This document shows positions 7,660-16,758 of a DNA stretch of 64,000 nt, piece by piece (positions within the stretch are counted from its first letter, which is position 1; every line of letters starts with the position of its first letter). A program made the position numbers and the translations under genes. This DNA is from Ruegeria atlantica (lineage in GTDB: Bacteria > Pseudomonadota > Alphaproteobacteria > Rhodobacterales > Rhodobacteraceae). Location: positions 124,001 to 188,000 of the forward strand of contig NZ_WQFE01000003.1 in the NCBI RefSeq assembly GCF_013033965.1, written 5' to 3'. Under the pieces are notes generated by a model, which did not search any database, had not been told where the DNA came from, and saw nothing but the letters and a program-made list of their open reading frames with translations.

Positions 7660-8865
7660 TTATTCGGCGGGCGAGGCCGCTCCTTCGCTGGCCTCTTTTG
7701 CCTGCACCTCTTCCAGCCACAGCGAGTGATGCTCGCGGGCCCATTGCTCTTCAACCTCTCCGGTTCCCATCGCGTCGAACGCGCCCTCCATGCCGACCGA
7801 GCCCAGGTAGATATGGGCCAGAATAATTGCGATGAAGGCGTAGGCGACCATGACGTGCCAAACCTGCGCGTATTGCATTTCCTCCTGCGGGGACATTTGC
7901 ACCGGAAGGTTCAAGCCAAGCATCTGCGGAATGCCCGTCGCGTTTGCAATCGAGAACGTCTTGGCAAACAGCGGCATTTCAAACGGAAACAGCAGCGACA
8001 AGCCGGACAGGCTGATTGAAACGCCCAGCACGATGCAAAGCCAGAAGATGATCTTTTGTCCGGCATTGAACTTCTTGGCCGGGGGATGGCTGCCCTTGGT
8101 GAACAAACCACCACCGGCGGCAAGCCATTTGAGGTCGACGCGGTTGGGAATGTTATGGCTGATCCAATTCACGGTGACGATGATCAGCCCCAGCATGAAG
8201 GCCCAAGCGAGGTTGTTGTGCAGCCATTTGCACCCCTGAGCGATCATCGCGAACCCTTCTTTCCCAAAGATCGGGATCAGGAAGTCACGCCCATACAGGG
8301 TTAAAAGGCCAGTAATGCCAAGGATCAGGAATGACCCGGCAAACAGCCAATGGCCGAACCTTTCAAAGCCTCCAAAGCGGGTGACCGTGCGGCCGGTCTT
8401 TTCGCCGTCGATCCTGATCTTTCCACGGATTAGGAAGAAAAGCAGAAGGATGACAAGCATTCCGCCGATGATGTAGCTGCCATATTCGCGCAGCGGACCA
8501 GTGCGGAAGTTCAACCACCACATGCCACCGTCCTGAATCAGAACTCCGGCGGCTGGCCCTTTGGACGACACGGTCACATCGGCCGACCCATAGCGCAGCG
8601 CGCGATAGACATCGCTGTCCGAGGCGACGCCCCGCGTACCCAGCTGGCCCAGCAGACCTTCGGCGTTGCCCTGGCCGGTATTGTCCGAGCGATAGTTGTC
8701 ATCCACCTTTTCACCGCGCTGTCGCGCCATGATATCCTCAAGCGTCGTGGCACCCCCAGTTTCCGTCCTATCAGCAGGGGCAGGAGCCTCGGTTTCACTT
8801 GATTGGGCGACAGCAGTCTGGGCCACTAAAAATGTCAGTAGCAATGCGATAAGTAAGCGGAACAT
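7660..8865 (-). CDS. fdhC: Formate dehydrogenase gamma subunit (cytochrome b)
   Basis: This inner-membrane cytochrome b556 subunit (401 residues) anchors FDH and passes electrons to the quinone pool or to periplasmic cytochromes. A signal peptide (MFRLLIALLLTFLVAQTAVA) is followed by a periplasmic segment of about 100 residues and then a helix near residue 130. The four-helix core follows, with candidate haem histidines in FGHWLFA, WLHNNLAW, NWISHNIPN and WHVMVAYAF. ATG 8865 is chosen over the upstream TTG 8880 because GAGGT lies 5 bases before it and the signal peptide then starts correctly. The periplasmic N-terminal extension marks the FdoI/FdhC subtype with a signal peptide. Confidence 0.92.
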   Translation of the reverse strand: MFRLLIALLLTFLVAQTAVAQSSETEAPAPADRTETGGATTLEDIMARQRGEKVDDNYRSDNTGQGNAEGLLGQLGTRGVASDSDVYRALRYGSADVTVSSKGPAAGVLIQDGGMWWLNFRTGPLREYGSYIIGGMLVILLLFFLIRGKIRIDGEKTGRTVTRFGGFERFGHWLFAGSFLILGITGLLTLYGRDFLIPIFGKEGFAMIAQGCKWLHNNLAWAFMLGLIIVTVNWISHNIPNRVDLKWLAAGGGLFTKGSHPPAKKFNAGQKIIFWLCIVLGVSISLSGLSLLFPFEMPLFAKTFSIANATGIPQMLGLNLPVQMSPQEEMQYAQVWHVMVAYAFIAIILAHIYLGSVGMEGAFDAMGTGEVEEQWAREHHSLWLEEVQAKEASEGAASPAE

Positions 8866-8938
8866 CTGAACCTCGGCCAAAATCCCTGTTCAGACGACCC
8901 ACTGCTGCGGGTCGCCTGGTTGGTTCATGAAAACGGTG

Positions 8939-9532
8939 TTACCCGTCTTTCTGGTCGTAGGCCGTGCCCCAACCCCATGCGCCCGAGCCAAACCCGCGCG
9001 CCACGACACGCTCACGGTAGATGGCGGACACTACGTCACCGTCACCGGCGAGCAGGGCCTTGGTGGAACACATCTCGGCGCAGATGGGCAGCTTGCCCTC
9101 GGCGATCCGGTTGCGACCGTACTTTGCGAACTCTGCGGTCGAGTTGTTTTCTTCGGGACCACCGGCGCAGAAGGTACATTTGTCCATCTTGCCGCGCGAT
9201 CCGAAGTTGCCCGCCTGCGGGTATTGCGGCGCGCCAAAGGGGCACGCGTAGAAGCAATAGCCGCAGCCAATGCACAGGTCCTTGGAGTGCAGGACGACTC
9301 CTTCTTCGTTCTGATAGAAGCAGTCGACCGGGCACACCGCCATGCAAGGCGCGTCTGAGCAATGCATACAGGCCACCGAGATCGAGCGTTCGCCCGGGTT
9401 GCCGTCATTGATCGTCACCACCCTGCGGCGGTTGATGCCCCACGGCACCTCGTGCTCGTTCTTACACGCGGTGACGCAGGCGTTGCACTCGATGCAGCGT
9501 TCAGCGTCGCAGAGAAACTTTGCTCTAGCCAT
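8939..9532 (-). CDS. fdhB: Formate dehydrogenase beta subunit (four [4Fe-4S])
   Basis: This 197-residue electron-transfer subunit has four ferredoxin-type cysteine sets: C13/16/19/23, C55/58/63/67, C87/90/93/97 and C119/122/151/155. That is the full set needed to wire the catalytic subunit to the membrane cytochrome. ATG 9532 is preferred (MARAKFLCD) because AAGGAG lies 8 bases upstream; longer versions run into the end of fdhA. There is no C-terminal membrane helix, unlike E. coli FdnH, so it is anchored through partners. It is the FDH3-type beta subunit, and lies 11 bp after fdhA. Confidence 0.94.
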   Translation of the reverse strand: MARAKFLCDAERCIECNACVTACKNEHEVPWGINRRRVVTINDGNPGERSISVACMHCSDAPCMAVCPVDCFYQNEEGVVLHSKDLCIGCGYCFYACPFGAPQYPQAGNFGSRGKMDKCTFCAGGPEENNSTAEFAKYGRNRIAEGKLPICAEMCSTKALLAGDGDVVSAIYRERVVARGFGSGAWGWGTAYDQKDG

Positions 9533-9543
9533 TTTCGTTCTCC

Positions 9544-12438
9544 TTACGCTGCCGAGATCTTGCAGAGAGTACACTTGGACTCCTGCATCTGGGTCACTGA
9601 ATCATAGCCATAGGTCTGAGCGGTGTTCGAGCTTTCACCCAACACATATGGATCCGCACCGGCAGGGTATTTGTGCCGCAAATCCTCGCCCTGGAAATGG
9701 CCGCCAAAGTGGAACGGCATGAAGGCCACGCCGGCACCGACCCTGTTGGTCAGCATCGCCATCACCTTGACCTTGCCGCCCTCAGGACCTTCGACCCAGA
9801 CCTGTGATCCGTCACGAATACCAAGGTTGTTAGCATCGCGCGGATTGATCTCGACGAACATGTCCTGCTGCAGTTCGGCCAGCCACGGGTTCGACCGGCT
9901 TTCCTCTCCGCCGCCTTCATATTCGACCAGACGACCAGACGTGAGGATTATCGGGTAATCCTTTGAAAAGTCGTTCTTTTGGATCGAGGCGTAAAGGGTA
10001 GGCAGGCGATAGGCCTGTCGGTCCTCGTAGGTCGGATAATCCTCCACCAGATCGCGCCGCGGTGTATAAAGCGGTTCGCGATGCAGTGGGATCGGATCCG
10101 GGAAGGTCCAGACGACCGCGCGGGCCTTTGCGTTCCCGAAGGGCGCACAGCCATGCTCGATCGCGACCCGCTGGATACCGCCCGAAAGGTCGGTTTTCCA
10201 GTTGGTCTCTGGTCCCGCAACGGCGTCGATAGCCGCGCGTTCCTCAGCCGTCAGATCACCGTCCCAGCCAAGGTCCATCAGCATCTGCATCGTGAATTCA
10301 GGGTATCCATCCTGAATTTCCGACCCGACACTATAGACCCCTTCGGCCAGCAGGTTGTCGCCGTCACGCTCTACGCCAAAGCGGGCACGGAAGGTCAGGC
10401 CACCTTCGGCCACCGGTTTAGACATATCATAGAGGTTTGGTGTCCCTGTATGACCCATCTCTGCCGTGCCCCAGCAGGGCCAGGGCAGACCATAGTACTC
10501 GCCGTCGTTCGGGCCACCGATTGCCTGCAGCGTGGTTCTGTCGAACGTGTGCTGGTTGGCCATGTGGCTTTTCAGACGTTCCGGTGACTGACCGGTGTAA
10601 CCGATGGTCCAGAGGCCCGAGTTGAACTCACGCGTGATGCTTTCAACATTCGGTGTTTCCGGGTCGTCCATTTCGATATTACGGAAGAACCGATCCGCCC
10701 ATCCAAACTTGTTGGCGAACTTGGCCATGATGACCTCGTCCGGCAGGCTTTCGAACAGCGGTTCCACCACTTTGTCACGCCACTGCAGCGAGCGGTTCGA
10801 GGCCGTGACCGAGCCACGGGTTTCGAACTGCGTACAGGCTGGCAGCAGATAAACGCCATCGGCGCGGTCATGCAGAACGGCGGAAACTGTGGGATACGGG
10901 TCGATCACGACCAGCATGTCCAGCTTCTCCATCGCCGTCTTCATTTCTGTCATCCGGGTCTGTGAGTTGGGCGCGTGGCCCCACAGCACCATGGCGCGGA
11001 CGTTGTTGTCCTGATCCATGTTCGCGGGATCTTCCAGAACACCGTCGATCCAGCGGGAGACCGGGATGCCGCGTTCGTTCTGAAGCGGTTTGTCCTTGCC
11101 TTCCTTGTCCTTGATCGTGGCGAACTGGCCAGCGAGCCATTCCGGTTCTTCACCCCAGACACGTGCCCAGTGACCCCATGCACCTTTTGATAGGCCATAG
11201 TAGCCGGGCAGGGTATGGGACAGAACACCAAGGTCCGTCGCGCCCTGCACATTGTCATGGCCGCGGAAGATGTTGGTGCCACCACCCGAGGTGCCCATGT
11301 TGCCAAGCGCAAGCTGCAACACGCAGTAGGCGCGGGTGTTGTTGTTACCATTGGTGTGCTGCGTACCGCCCATGCACCAGATCACCGTACCGGGACGGTT
11401 GTTGGCCATGGTGCGCGCAACACGCTTCAGCTGTGAACCGGGGGTGCCGGTGACGCGCTCGACCTCATCCGGGGTCCACTTGGCAACCTCTTCACGGATC
11501 TGGTCCATACCCCAGACACGGGTGCGGATGAACTCTTTGTCTTCCCATCCGTTGTCGAAGATGTGCCACAGGATGCCCCAGACAAGCGCAACGTCTGTGC
11601 CCGGGCGGAAACGGACATATTCATCCGCATGCGCCGCAGTGCGCGTAAAGCGCGGGTCGCAGACGATCAGCGGCGCGTTGTTCTGCTCTTTCGCGCGTAG
11701 AACGTGCAGTAGCGAGACGGGGTGCGCCTCGGCCGGGTTGCCACCGATGATGAAGATGGCGCGTGAGTTATGGATGTCGTTGTACGAATTGGTCATGGCG
11801 CCGTAGCCCCATGTGTTCGCAACACCCGCAACCGTGGTTGAGTGGCAGATACGGGCCTGATGGTCCACGTTGTTCGTACCCCAATAGGCGGCGAACTTGC
11901 GGAACAGGTAGGCCTGTTCGTTATTATGCTTGGCCGAGCCCAGCCAGTACACGCTGTCCGGCCCGGATTCCTCGCGAATGCTCATCATGCCGTCGCCGAT
12001 CTCGTTGATCGCCTCTTCCCAGCTGATGCGCTTCCACTCTCCGCCTTCCTTCTTCATCGGATACTTGAGGCGGCGTTCGCCATGGGCGTGCTCGCGGACC
12101 GAGGCCCCCTTGGCGCAGTGCGCTCCCAGATTAAACGGGCTGTCCCAACCGGGTTCCTGCCCGATCCAGACACCGTTCTGCACCTCGGCGACGACCGTAC
12201 AGCCAACCGAGCAGTGGGTGCATATGGATTTGATGTTTTCGACGGCCTGATTGGCCGCTGTCTGGGCACTGGCTGGCGTCACGGTTCCACCCGTGGCGCT
12301 GATCGCGGCGAGGCCGCCGATCGTCAGGCCCGAGCCACGCAGGAATGCGCGGCGATCGACGGTTTTCTCGCCGACCTGGGACAGGATACTTGTCCGCTGG
12401 GGGCGTCTCGCAACCCCGTTGGTCTTTTTCCTAAGCAT
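9544..12438 (-). CDS. fdhA: Formate dehydrogenase alpha subunit (Mo/W-bisPGD, Cys type)
   Basis: This 964-residue catalytic subunit oxidises formate to CO2 in the periplasm. A twin-arginine signal (RRAFLRG, residues 29-35) precedes one [4Fe-4S] site at C73, C76, C80 and C108. The metal ligand is Cys198 followed by His199 ([11 protein letters not shown]), so this is a cysteine, not selenocysteine, enzyme. The C-terminal molydopterin-dinucleotide-binding domain begins near residue 800 (YPIILTSGR). GGGAGG before the ATG sets the start. The nearby tungstate importer suggests tungsten in the active site, though metal choice cannot be read from sequence. Confidence 0.96.
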   Translation of the reverse strand: MLRKKTNGVARRPQRTSILSQVGEKTVDRRAFLRGSGLTIGGLAAISATGGTVTPASAQTAANQAVENIKSICTHCSVGCTVVAEVQNGVWIGQEPGWDSPFNLGAHCAKGASVREHAHGERRLKYPMKKEGGEWKRISWEEAINEIGDGMMSIREESGPDSVYWLGSAKHNNEQAYLFRKFAAYWGTNNVDHQARICHSTTVAGVANTWGYGAMTNSYNDIHNSRAIFIIGGNPAEAHPVSLLHVLRAKEQNNAPLIVCDPRFTRTAAHADEYVRFRPGTDVALVWGILWHIFDNGWEDKEFIRTRVWGMDQIREEVAKWTPDEVERVTGTPGSQLKRVARTMANNRPGTVIWCMGGTQHTNGNNNTRAYCVLQLALGNMGTSGGGTNIFRGHDNVQGATDLGVLSHTLPGYYGLSKGAWGHWARVWGEEPEWLAGQFATIKDKEGKDKPLQNERGIPVSRWIDGVLEDPANMDQDNNVRAMVLWGHAPNSQTRMTEMKTAMEKLDMLVVIDPYPTVSAVLHDRADGVYLLPACTQFETRGSVTASNRSLQWRDKVVEPLFESLPDEVIMAKFANKFGWADRFFRNIEMDDPETPNVESITREFNSGLWTIGYTGQSPERLKSHMANQHTFDRTTLQAIGGPNDGEYYGLPWPCWGTAEMGHTGTPNLYDMSKPVAEGGLTFRARFGVERDGDNLLAEGVYSVGSEIQDGYPEFTMQMLMDLGWDGDLTAEERAAIDAVAGPETNWKTDLSGGIQRVAIEHGCAPFGNAKARAVVWTFPDPIPLHREPLYTPRRDLVEDYPTYEDRQAYRLPTLYASIQKNDFSKDYPIILTSGRLVEYEGGGEESRSNPWLAELQQDMFVEINPRDANNLGIRDGSQVWVEGPEGGKVKVMAMLTNRVGAGVAFMPFHFGGHFQGEDLRHKYPAGADPYVLGESSNTAQTYGYDSVTQMQESKCTLCKISAA

Positions 12439-12542
12439 TTCGTTCCTCCCTTGCGCGCCGTGTAAGCCACGGCTGGCTTGGTACTGCTGATGCCGACGTC
12501 AGGGCCATTCGCAACCGTCAGTCGGGTGTGACCTCGTCCGGG

Positions 12543-12731
12543 TTAGAACCGGGCGCTGTCGAGGTAGGCGCGTGTATGCGCAGTGTCCTGAATGCGGGTT
12601 TCGTCCGTCGGAAGCTCAGCTGCCTCGGCCTTTCCGCTCAGGCTGGCGGCGGCGACTGCAGCGGGGGCTGCGGTTCCGGCCAGTTTGAGGAAGTCGCGGC
12701 GCGTTGCACCTTCTTCCTTTTTCTTGCTCAT
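12543..12731 (-). CDS. Small Tat-signal protein of the FDH operon (62 aa)
   Basis: This 62-residue product has a perfect Tat motif (TRRDFLKLAG, residues 10-19), an alanine-rich hydrophobic stretch and a likely cleavage after KAEA. Only about 30 mature residues remain (ending RAYLDSARF). GAGGAG lies 6 bases before ATG 12731. It precedes fdhA in the same direction, with a 104-bp gap. Short Tat proteins in this position are common in FDH loci and are annotated only by location. It may be a small structural subunit or may aid export of FdhA. Confidence 0.85.
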   Translation of the reverse strand: MSKKKEEGATRRDFLKLAGTAAPAAVAAASLSGKAEAAELPTDETRIQDTAHTRAYLDSARF

Positions 12732-12790
12732 GGGGTTCTCCTCTCCCATTTGCGATCTAGCGCCTTTGCGTGCGCTGGCGAGTGGCGGGC

Positions 12791-13402
12791 TTACGCCGCC
12801 GTCATTCGGAAGGCTTCACGCTCAATCTCCATGAAGACCCGACCGGCAGTGCCGATCGAGGCATAGAGGACCGAGCTTTCGGCACCTTCCAAATCCGAAT
12901 AGAAATGTGCGGCCCAAGGGCCGATATGCTTGTTCCAGAATGTTTTCTGACCTTCCAGCGAGGCCGGTGTACCGAAACGACCAACGATCATTCCGGCCAT
13001 CATCTCCATCAAAGAGGCGATATTGTCCTCGGGTTCGAAAACGTTCTGAGCTCGGGTAATGCCACGCATCGCCATGTCATTGCGCAGCTGTGCCAGAGGT
13101 TTCTCGTTCAGAAAGCCAGTGAGGTAGAAACTGGCATAGGGCAGCAGCTCACCGCGCCCCAGCCCGATGAACAACGCGTTGAATTCGCGCTCCGCAGCGG
13201 CGGGTTTCGTGACCTTCGAAACGCGGGCCATCGCCTGAATGGCCTGTCCCAGATCGGTGTCGTCGCCTGTCAGACCGGACACCTGGTCCAGCAACATCTG
13301 ATCCGGCGGGGCCGACAGAAGCAGCCCCAGAAAGTTGTAGAAATCCGCGCGCATGCGATCCTCGGCCGAGACATCCATTTGTTGCGCTTCGCTTGCGGTC
13401 AT
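12791..13402 (-). CDS. TorD-family molybdoenzyme chaperone
   Basis: This 203-residue cytoplasmic all-helical protein of the TorD/DmsD family has the typical first helix (EDRMRADFYNFLGLLLSAPP) and the central E-F-N-A-L-F-I-G-L-G-R-G-E-L-L-P-Y segment with its E-x3-F...P-Y pattern. Such chaperones bind the Tat signal of a molybdoenzyme and hold it until the cofactor and clusters are in place. FdhA is the obvious client. ATG 13402 with AAGGAT upstream is preferred over TTG 13423, which would overlap DUF3306 by 17 bp. Confidence 0.88.
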   Translation of the reverse strand: MTASEAQQMDVSAEDRMRADFYNFLGLLLSAPPDQMLLDQVSGLTGDDTDLGQAIQAMARVSKVTKPAAAEREFNALFIGLGRGELLPYASFYLTGFLNEKPLAQLRNDMAMRGITRAQNVFEPEDNIASLMEMMAGMIVGRFGTPASLEGQKTFWNKHIGPWAAHFYSDLEGAESSVLYASIGTAGRVFMEIEREAFRMTAA

Positions 13403-13406
13403 AGAG

Positions 13407-13991
13407 TTATCCTTCGAATACAAATTTCATGCGGCGCGGGGCAGGGGGGATCTCTGCATCCTCTGACGTGTCCGGTTCTATTTCAGCTTCGACCATCATC
13501 ACGGGCTCTGGCGCGGGCTCTATGGGTGCCACGGGTTCATCCTGCGGTTCATCCATTTCGGGCGCTTTCGCCGCCTCGGTATCTTCGGCTTCAGCAGCCA
13601 GTGCTTCGACATGGGCGAGCATGCCTTTGCCGACCTGATAGGCAGTCTGAATGTTTTCGATCACGCAGGCCGCGTCGGTATAATCTTCGCCATAGTCCAC
13701 AAGCCCATCGACATTGGCCAAAACCGGGTTCAGTCGCCACAGCCTCCGCAGTGCGCGACGTCGCAAACGGTCGGGTACTGCTTTGGCCATGAAACCCGAA
13801 ACATCATCACCCGCCTGCAGTTCGTCAGGGTCGGGCAAGTTGAACTCGGCCAGAATCTCGGCGTCGGATTTCTCCTCCAGCTCGGCCTGCTGGACGGCTA
13901 GGGCCTGTTCTTCAACCGCAATGACTTCGGCCTCGGCTTCCGCTTGCACCGCCGCTTTGCGGCGGGACCAGAAATCGCGAGCTTCGGTCAT
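13407..13991 (-). CDS. DUF3306 domain protein
   Basis: This 194-residue acidic cytoplasmic protein begins MTEARDFWSRRKAAV. The DUF3306 core is a short conserved region near residues 55-130 (FMAKAVPDRLRRRALRRLW, then NVDGLVDYGEDYTDAA). The C-terminal third is low-complexity, rich in E, P and A, and closes with RRMKFVFEG. It overlaps DUF3305 by 4 bp and precedes the chaperone gene by 4 bp. The family is known only from FDH gene clusters; the function is unproven, presumably in cofactor insertion or assembly. Confidence 0.88.
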   Translation of the reverse strand: MTEARDFWSRRKAAVQAEAEAEVIAVEEQALAVQQAELEEKSDAEILAEFNLPDPDELQAGDDVSGFMAKAVPDRLRRRALRRLWRLNPVLANVDGLVDYGEDYTDAACVIENIQTAYQVGKGMLAHVEALAAEAEDTEAAKAPEMDEPQDEPVAPIEPAPEPVMMVEAEIEPDTSEDAEIPPAPRRMKFVFEG

Positions 13992-14542
13992 TGCACGATC
14001 CTTCTTGGGGCGCGATAGACGTCTGACTCTTGCCGGATACGTGCGTCCCCCTTGCCGTCCTCGACCAGGTCGATCCGCTTTTTGTCCCGGCGGCGCTTAA
14101 CGAAGACCTCGTCGCTGTGATGTTCCAAAGCAAAGTCGCGCACCCAGGCGATCAAACCTTCGGTCATCGGGATTTTCTCAACAATCTCCTCGCCGGTATC
14201 CGCGTAGTCCTGACCTTCGAAAGGCGACGCGGTGACAAGGACTGCATCCATCGGCCTTTCACCATCCAACGCATCACGAAGCACAAGGTAGATTGAAGGC
14301 TGGCCGTCCGACAGGTTCACCATATAAGCCTCAGTCTCGTCCGCCCACAAAGTCAGGGGCAGGGTGGCTGCATGGTACTCCACAGCCTCGCCTTCGCGCC
14401 GCATTTCATGCCAGTCCGCAGGCCCGGCACCGGGCAGCACAGCGACGGCGCGCCAGTTCCATTTCGCCCAGCGGGTTACACCGGGTGTTTTGCGCACGAC
14501 GACGCCGATTGGCATTTCGATCTGGCTTGCGGCCTTGGCCAC
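13988..14542 (-). CDS. DUF3305 domain protein
   Basis: This 184-residue cytoplasmic protein is the first gene of the reverse-strand FDH operon. It has the DUF3305 opening (MPIGVVVRKTPGVTRWAKWNWR at about residues 10-31; only the PIGVV and W-x-x-W-x-W pattern need be noted). GTG 14542 is chosen because GGGGAGGAG lies just upstream; a longer start at 14599 would have no site. The last codons overlap DUF3306. No biochemical role is established. Constant pairing with DUF3306 and FDH suggests an assembly factor. Confidence 0.88.
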   Translation of the reverse strand: MAKAASQIEMPIGVVVRKTPGVTRWAKWNWRAVAVLPGAGPADWHEMRREGEAVEYHAATLPLTLWADETEAYMVNLSDGQPSIYLVLRDALDGERPMDAVLVTASPFEGQDYADTGEEIVEKIPMTEGLIAWVRDFALEHHSDEVFVKRRRDKKRIDLVEDGKGDARIRQESDVYRAPRRIVQ

Positions 14543-14625
14543 GGGCTCCTCCCCGGAAGGCTCTCCCCTGCCTTCCCACGGGTCCACTATGGTACACAAA
14601 GCGCTTAGGTGCCAAGCCCGCGCCC

Positions 14626-14641
14626 TACGACCTTAGTCGTA
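14626..14641. promoter_or_regulatory. Inverted repeat in the divergent FDH/iron-sulfur promoter region
   Basis: TACGAC-CTTA-GTCGTA has perfect 6-bp arms. It lies in the 263-bp gap between the DUF3305 gene (reverse) and the iron-sulfur gene (forward), 84 bases before the GTG of DUF3305. It could be an operator controlling both directions, or a hairpin in the leader. No clear FNR or ModE site is visible in this gap. Confidence 0.35.
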
Positions 14642-14805
14642 ATTGCCGATAGCAAAACAGTGATCCCGGTAAACAGATGCCTTTGTTTGTTGAAAAGAAA
14701 GGGGTTTCAGGGGCCGAATGCCCTGCCATCCCAAAGGGTTTACATTGAAGCAACAGGGATACAGCCTACGATGAGATGAGGCGGAGATTTATCCGGGGGA
14801 GGATC

Positions 14806-16758
14806 ATGGGCACCAAACTACTGTTGTGCGATTGCGCAGGGTCTCAACCTCTGAATGCCGACAAGATCAGTTCGGCTTGTGAGGTGGAATGCTCCAAGGT
14901 CCACACCGCACTCTGTACGCGTGAGCTGGAAATAGCGGCTGCCGCCTTGCAGCAGGGTGATACCATCATTGCCTGCGGGCAAGAGCAGGAGGTGTTTCAG
15001 GCCCTGGCGGACGAACTGAATGTGGACGCCTTGGGCTTTGTCGATCTTCGTGACAGGGCCGGGTGGTCTGATGAGGGGGCGGACGCTGCTCCGAAAATGG
15101 CCGCTTTGGCCGCCGAGGCACTGTTGCCGCAACCGGTGACGCCCAGCGTAGACGTCTTTAGCGAAGGCACTTGCCTGATCCTTGGACCGGGCGATGTCGC
15201 ATTCGCACTTGCTGAACGACTGGCAGGTACTCTTGCGGTGACAGTGCTGGTCACAGATGAAACCGAGCCAATGTCGCGCGCGTTTGACGTGGTGCGTGGT
15301 CGCATCAAAACGCTTGATGGAGCGCTAGGTGGGTTCACCCTGCGACTCGACGCATTCCAGCAACTAGAGCCCGGTGGGCGTGGGGCTTTTGCGTGGACCG
15401 AGACACGTGACGGGGCGCAATCGGGTTGCGACATCGTTCTGGACCTGACAGGGGACACGCCATTGGTTCAGGCCCCGGCCAAGCGCGAAGGGTATCTGCG
15501 CGCAGATCCCAAAGATTCACTGTCTGTCGAACGGTTGGTGTTTGAAGCGGCTCAGTTGGTTGGCACGTTTGAAAAACCGCTTTACGTGCGGATGGAAGAA
15601 ACTCTGTGCGCCCATTCTCGTGCTGAGCAGATTGCTTGTACGAACTGTCTGGATATCTGCCCGACCGGGGCAATCACGCCCGCCGGTGAGCATGTGGAAA
15701 TCGACCCGATGATCTGCGCCGGGTGCGGTGAATGCGCGGCGGTTTGCCCGTCAACGGCCATCACTTACGAGGACCCTCCGGTTTCCGCATTACTGTCGAG
15801 GGTGCATATCTTGGCGCGTACCTATCGGCGGGCCGGCGGTGTTGCACCGCGCTTGTTGATCCATGATGCCCACGGGGCCGAGATGATCCGGCTAAGCGCC
15901 CGCTTTGGCCGTGGATTGCCTGCGGATGTGATCCCGCTGGAGTTGAGCGTCATCTCGGGCTTTGGCCATGCCGAGATGCTGGCCGCGTTGGCGCATGGAT
16001 TCGCCCGCGTGGACGTGTTGCTTGCCCCAACAACCGAACGGGATGCTCTGGACCGTGAACTTACGTTGGCGCAGGCAATAGCGGGGTCGGGCGCTCTCGG
16101 GTTGTTGGATGAAACCGACCCGGATGCGCTGTCGGATGTCCTTTATGCACAAGAGGTCTCGCAACCATTGGCCGATCCGGTTCTGCCGTTGGGGAACCGC
16201 AGACAGATTGCCCGCTTGGCAGCGCAGGCCTTGAACCCACAGGCCGAAGCCCCGCTGCCCTTGCCGGATAACGCACCCTATGGCGCGGTCGCGGTGAATA
16301 CGGATGCCTGCACCTTGTGCCTCAGCTGTGTGTCGCTGTGCCCATCGGGTGCATTGATCGACAACCCGGACAAGCCGCAATTGAATTTTCAACAGGATGC
16401 CTGTCTGCAATGCGGGCTGTGCAAAGGCATCTGCCCAGAAGACGCGATTGCTCTTGTCCCACAGCTTGACCTAAGCGATGCGGCCCTGTCCCAGCAGGTG
16501 CTGAACGAAGAGGAACCGTTTGCTTGTGTAGAATGCGGGGCACTGTTCGGAGTTAAGTCCACCGTGGAACGGATCATGGACAAGCTCGCGGGTACGCATC
16601 CGATGTTTGCAACCTCGGACAAGGCACGGATGATACAGATGTGCGACAATTGCCGTGTGAACGCGCAGTTTCAGCAACAGGACAATCCGTTTCAATCCGC
16701 ACCAAAACCCCGCGTCGTTACGACCGAGGATTACTTCTCAAAACGAAAGGATCACTGA
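14806..16758 (+). CDS. Multi-cluster 4Fe-4S protein of the FDH cluster (650 aa)
   Basis: This 650-residue cytoplasmic protein has two pairs of ferredoxin-like motifs: C278/281/285 with C304/307/310/314, and C502/505/508/512 with C533/536/539/543. Two CxxC pairs follow near the C terminus (CVEC and CDNC). The N terminus has CDCAGS and further cysteines, and residues 121-150 form a beta-alpha-beta unit with a glycine-rich turn (LILGPGDVAFALAERL). No cofactor-binding site for NAD is obvious. GGGGGAGGA before ATG 14806 fixes the start. It overlaps the downstream convergent cytochrome by 7 bp. Orthologues occur beside DUF3305/3306; electron supply for FDH maturation or a formate-linked oxidoreductase are both possible. 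Confidence 0.85.
   Translation: MGTKLLLCDCAGSQPLNADKISSACEVECSKVHTALCTRELEIAAAALQQGDTIIACGQEQEVFQALADELNVDALGFVDLRDRAGWSDEGADAAPKMAALAAEALLPQPVTPSVDVFSEGTCLILGPGDVAFALAERLAGTLAVTVLVTDETEPMSRAFDVVRGRIKTLDGALGGFTLRLDAFQQLEPGGRGAFAWTETRDGAQSGCDIVLDLTGDTPLVQAPAKREGYLRADPKDSLSVERLVFEAAQLVGTFEKPLYVRMEETLCAHSRAEQIACTNCLDICPTGAITPAGEHVEIDPMICAGCGECAAVCPSTAITYEDPPVSALLSRVHILARTYRRAGGVAPRLLIHDAHGAEMIRLSARFGRGLPADVIPLELSVISGFGHAEMLAALAHGFARVDVLLAPTTERDALDRELTLAQAIAGSGALGLLDETDPDALSDVLYAQEVSQPLADPVLPLGNRRQIARLAAQALNPQAEAPLPLPDNAPYGAVAVNTDACTLCLSCVSLCPSGALIDNPDKPQLNFQQDACLQCGLCKGICPEDAIALVPQLDLSDAALSQQVLNEEEPFACVECGALFGVKSTVERIMDKLAGTHPMFATSDKARMIQMCDNCRVNAQFQQQDNPFQSAPKPRVVTTEDYFSKRKDH

Noticed and set aside
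9544..12438. Selenocysteine FDH
   Set aside because: The metal-ligand codon is cysteine (Cys198) and no in-frame TGA occurs.
12464..12479. AAGCCA...TGGCTT hairpin between the 62-aa gene and fdhA
   Set aside because: Only a 6-bp stem with no T-run; may be chance.
12770..13792. 340-residue forward frame across TorD-like and DUF3306 genes
   Set aside because: Opposite two well-supported genes and rich in H, R and P in a way typical of shadow frames.
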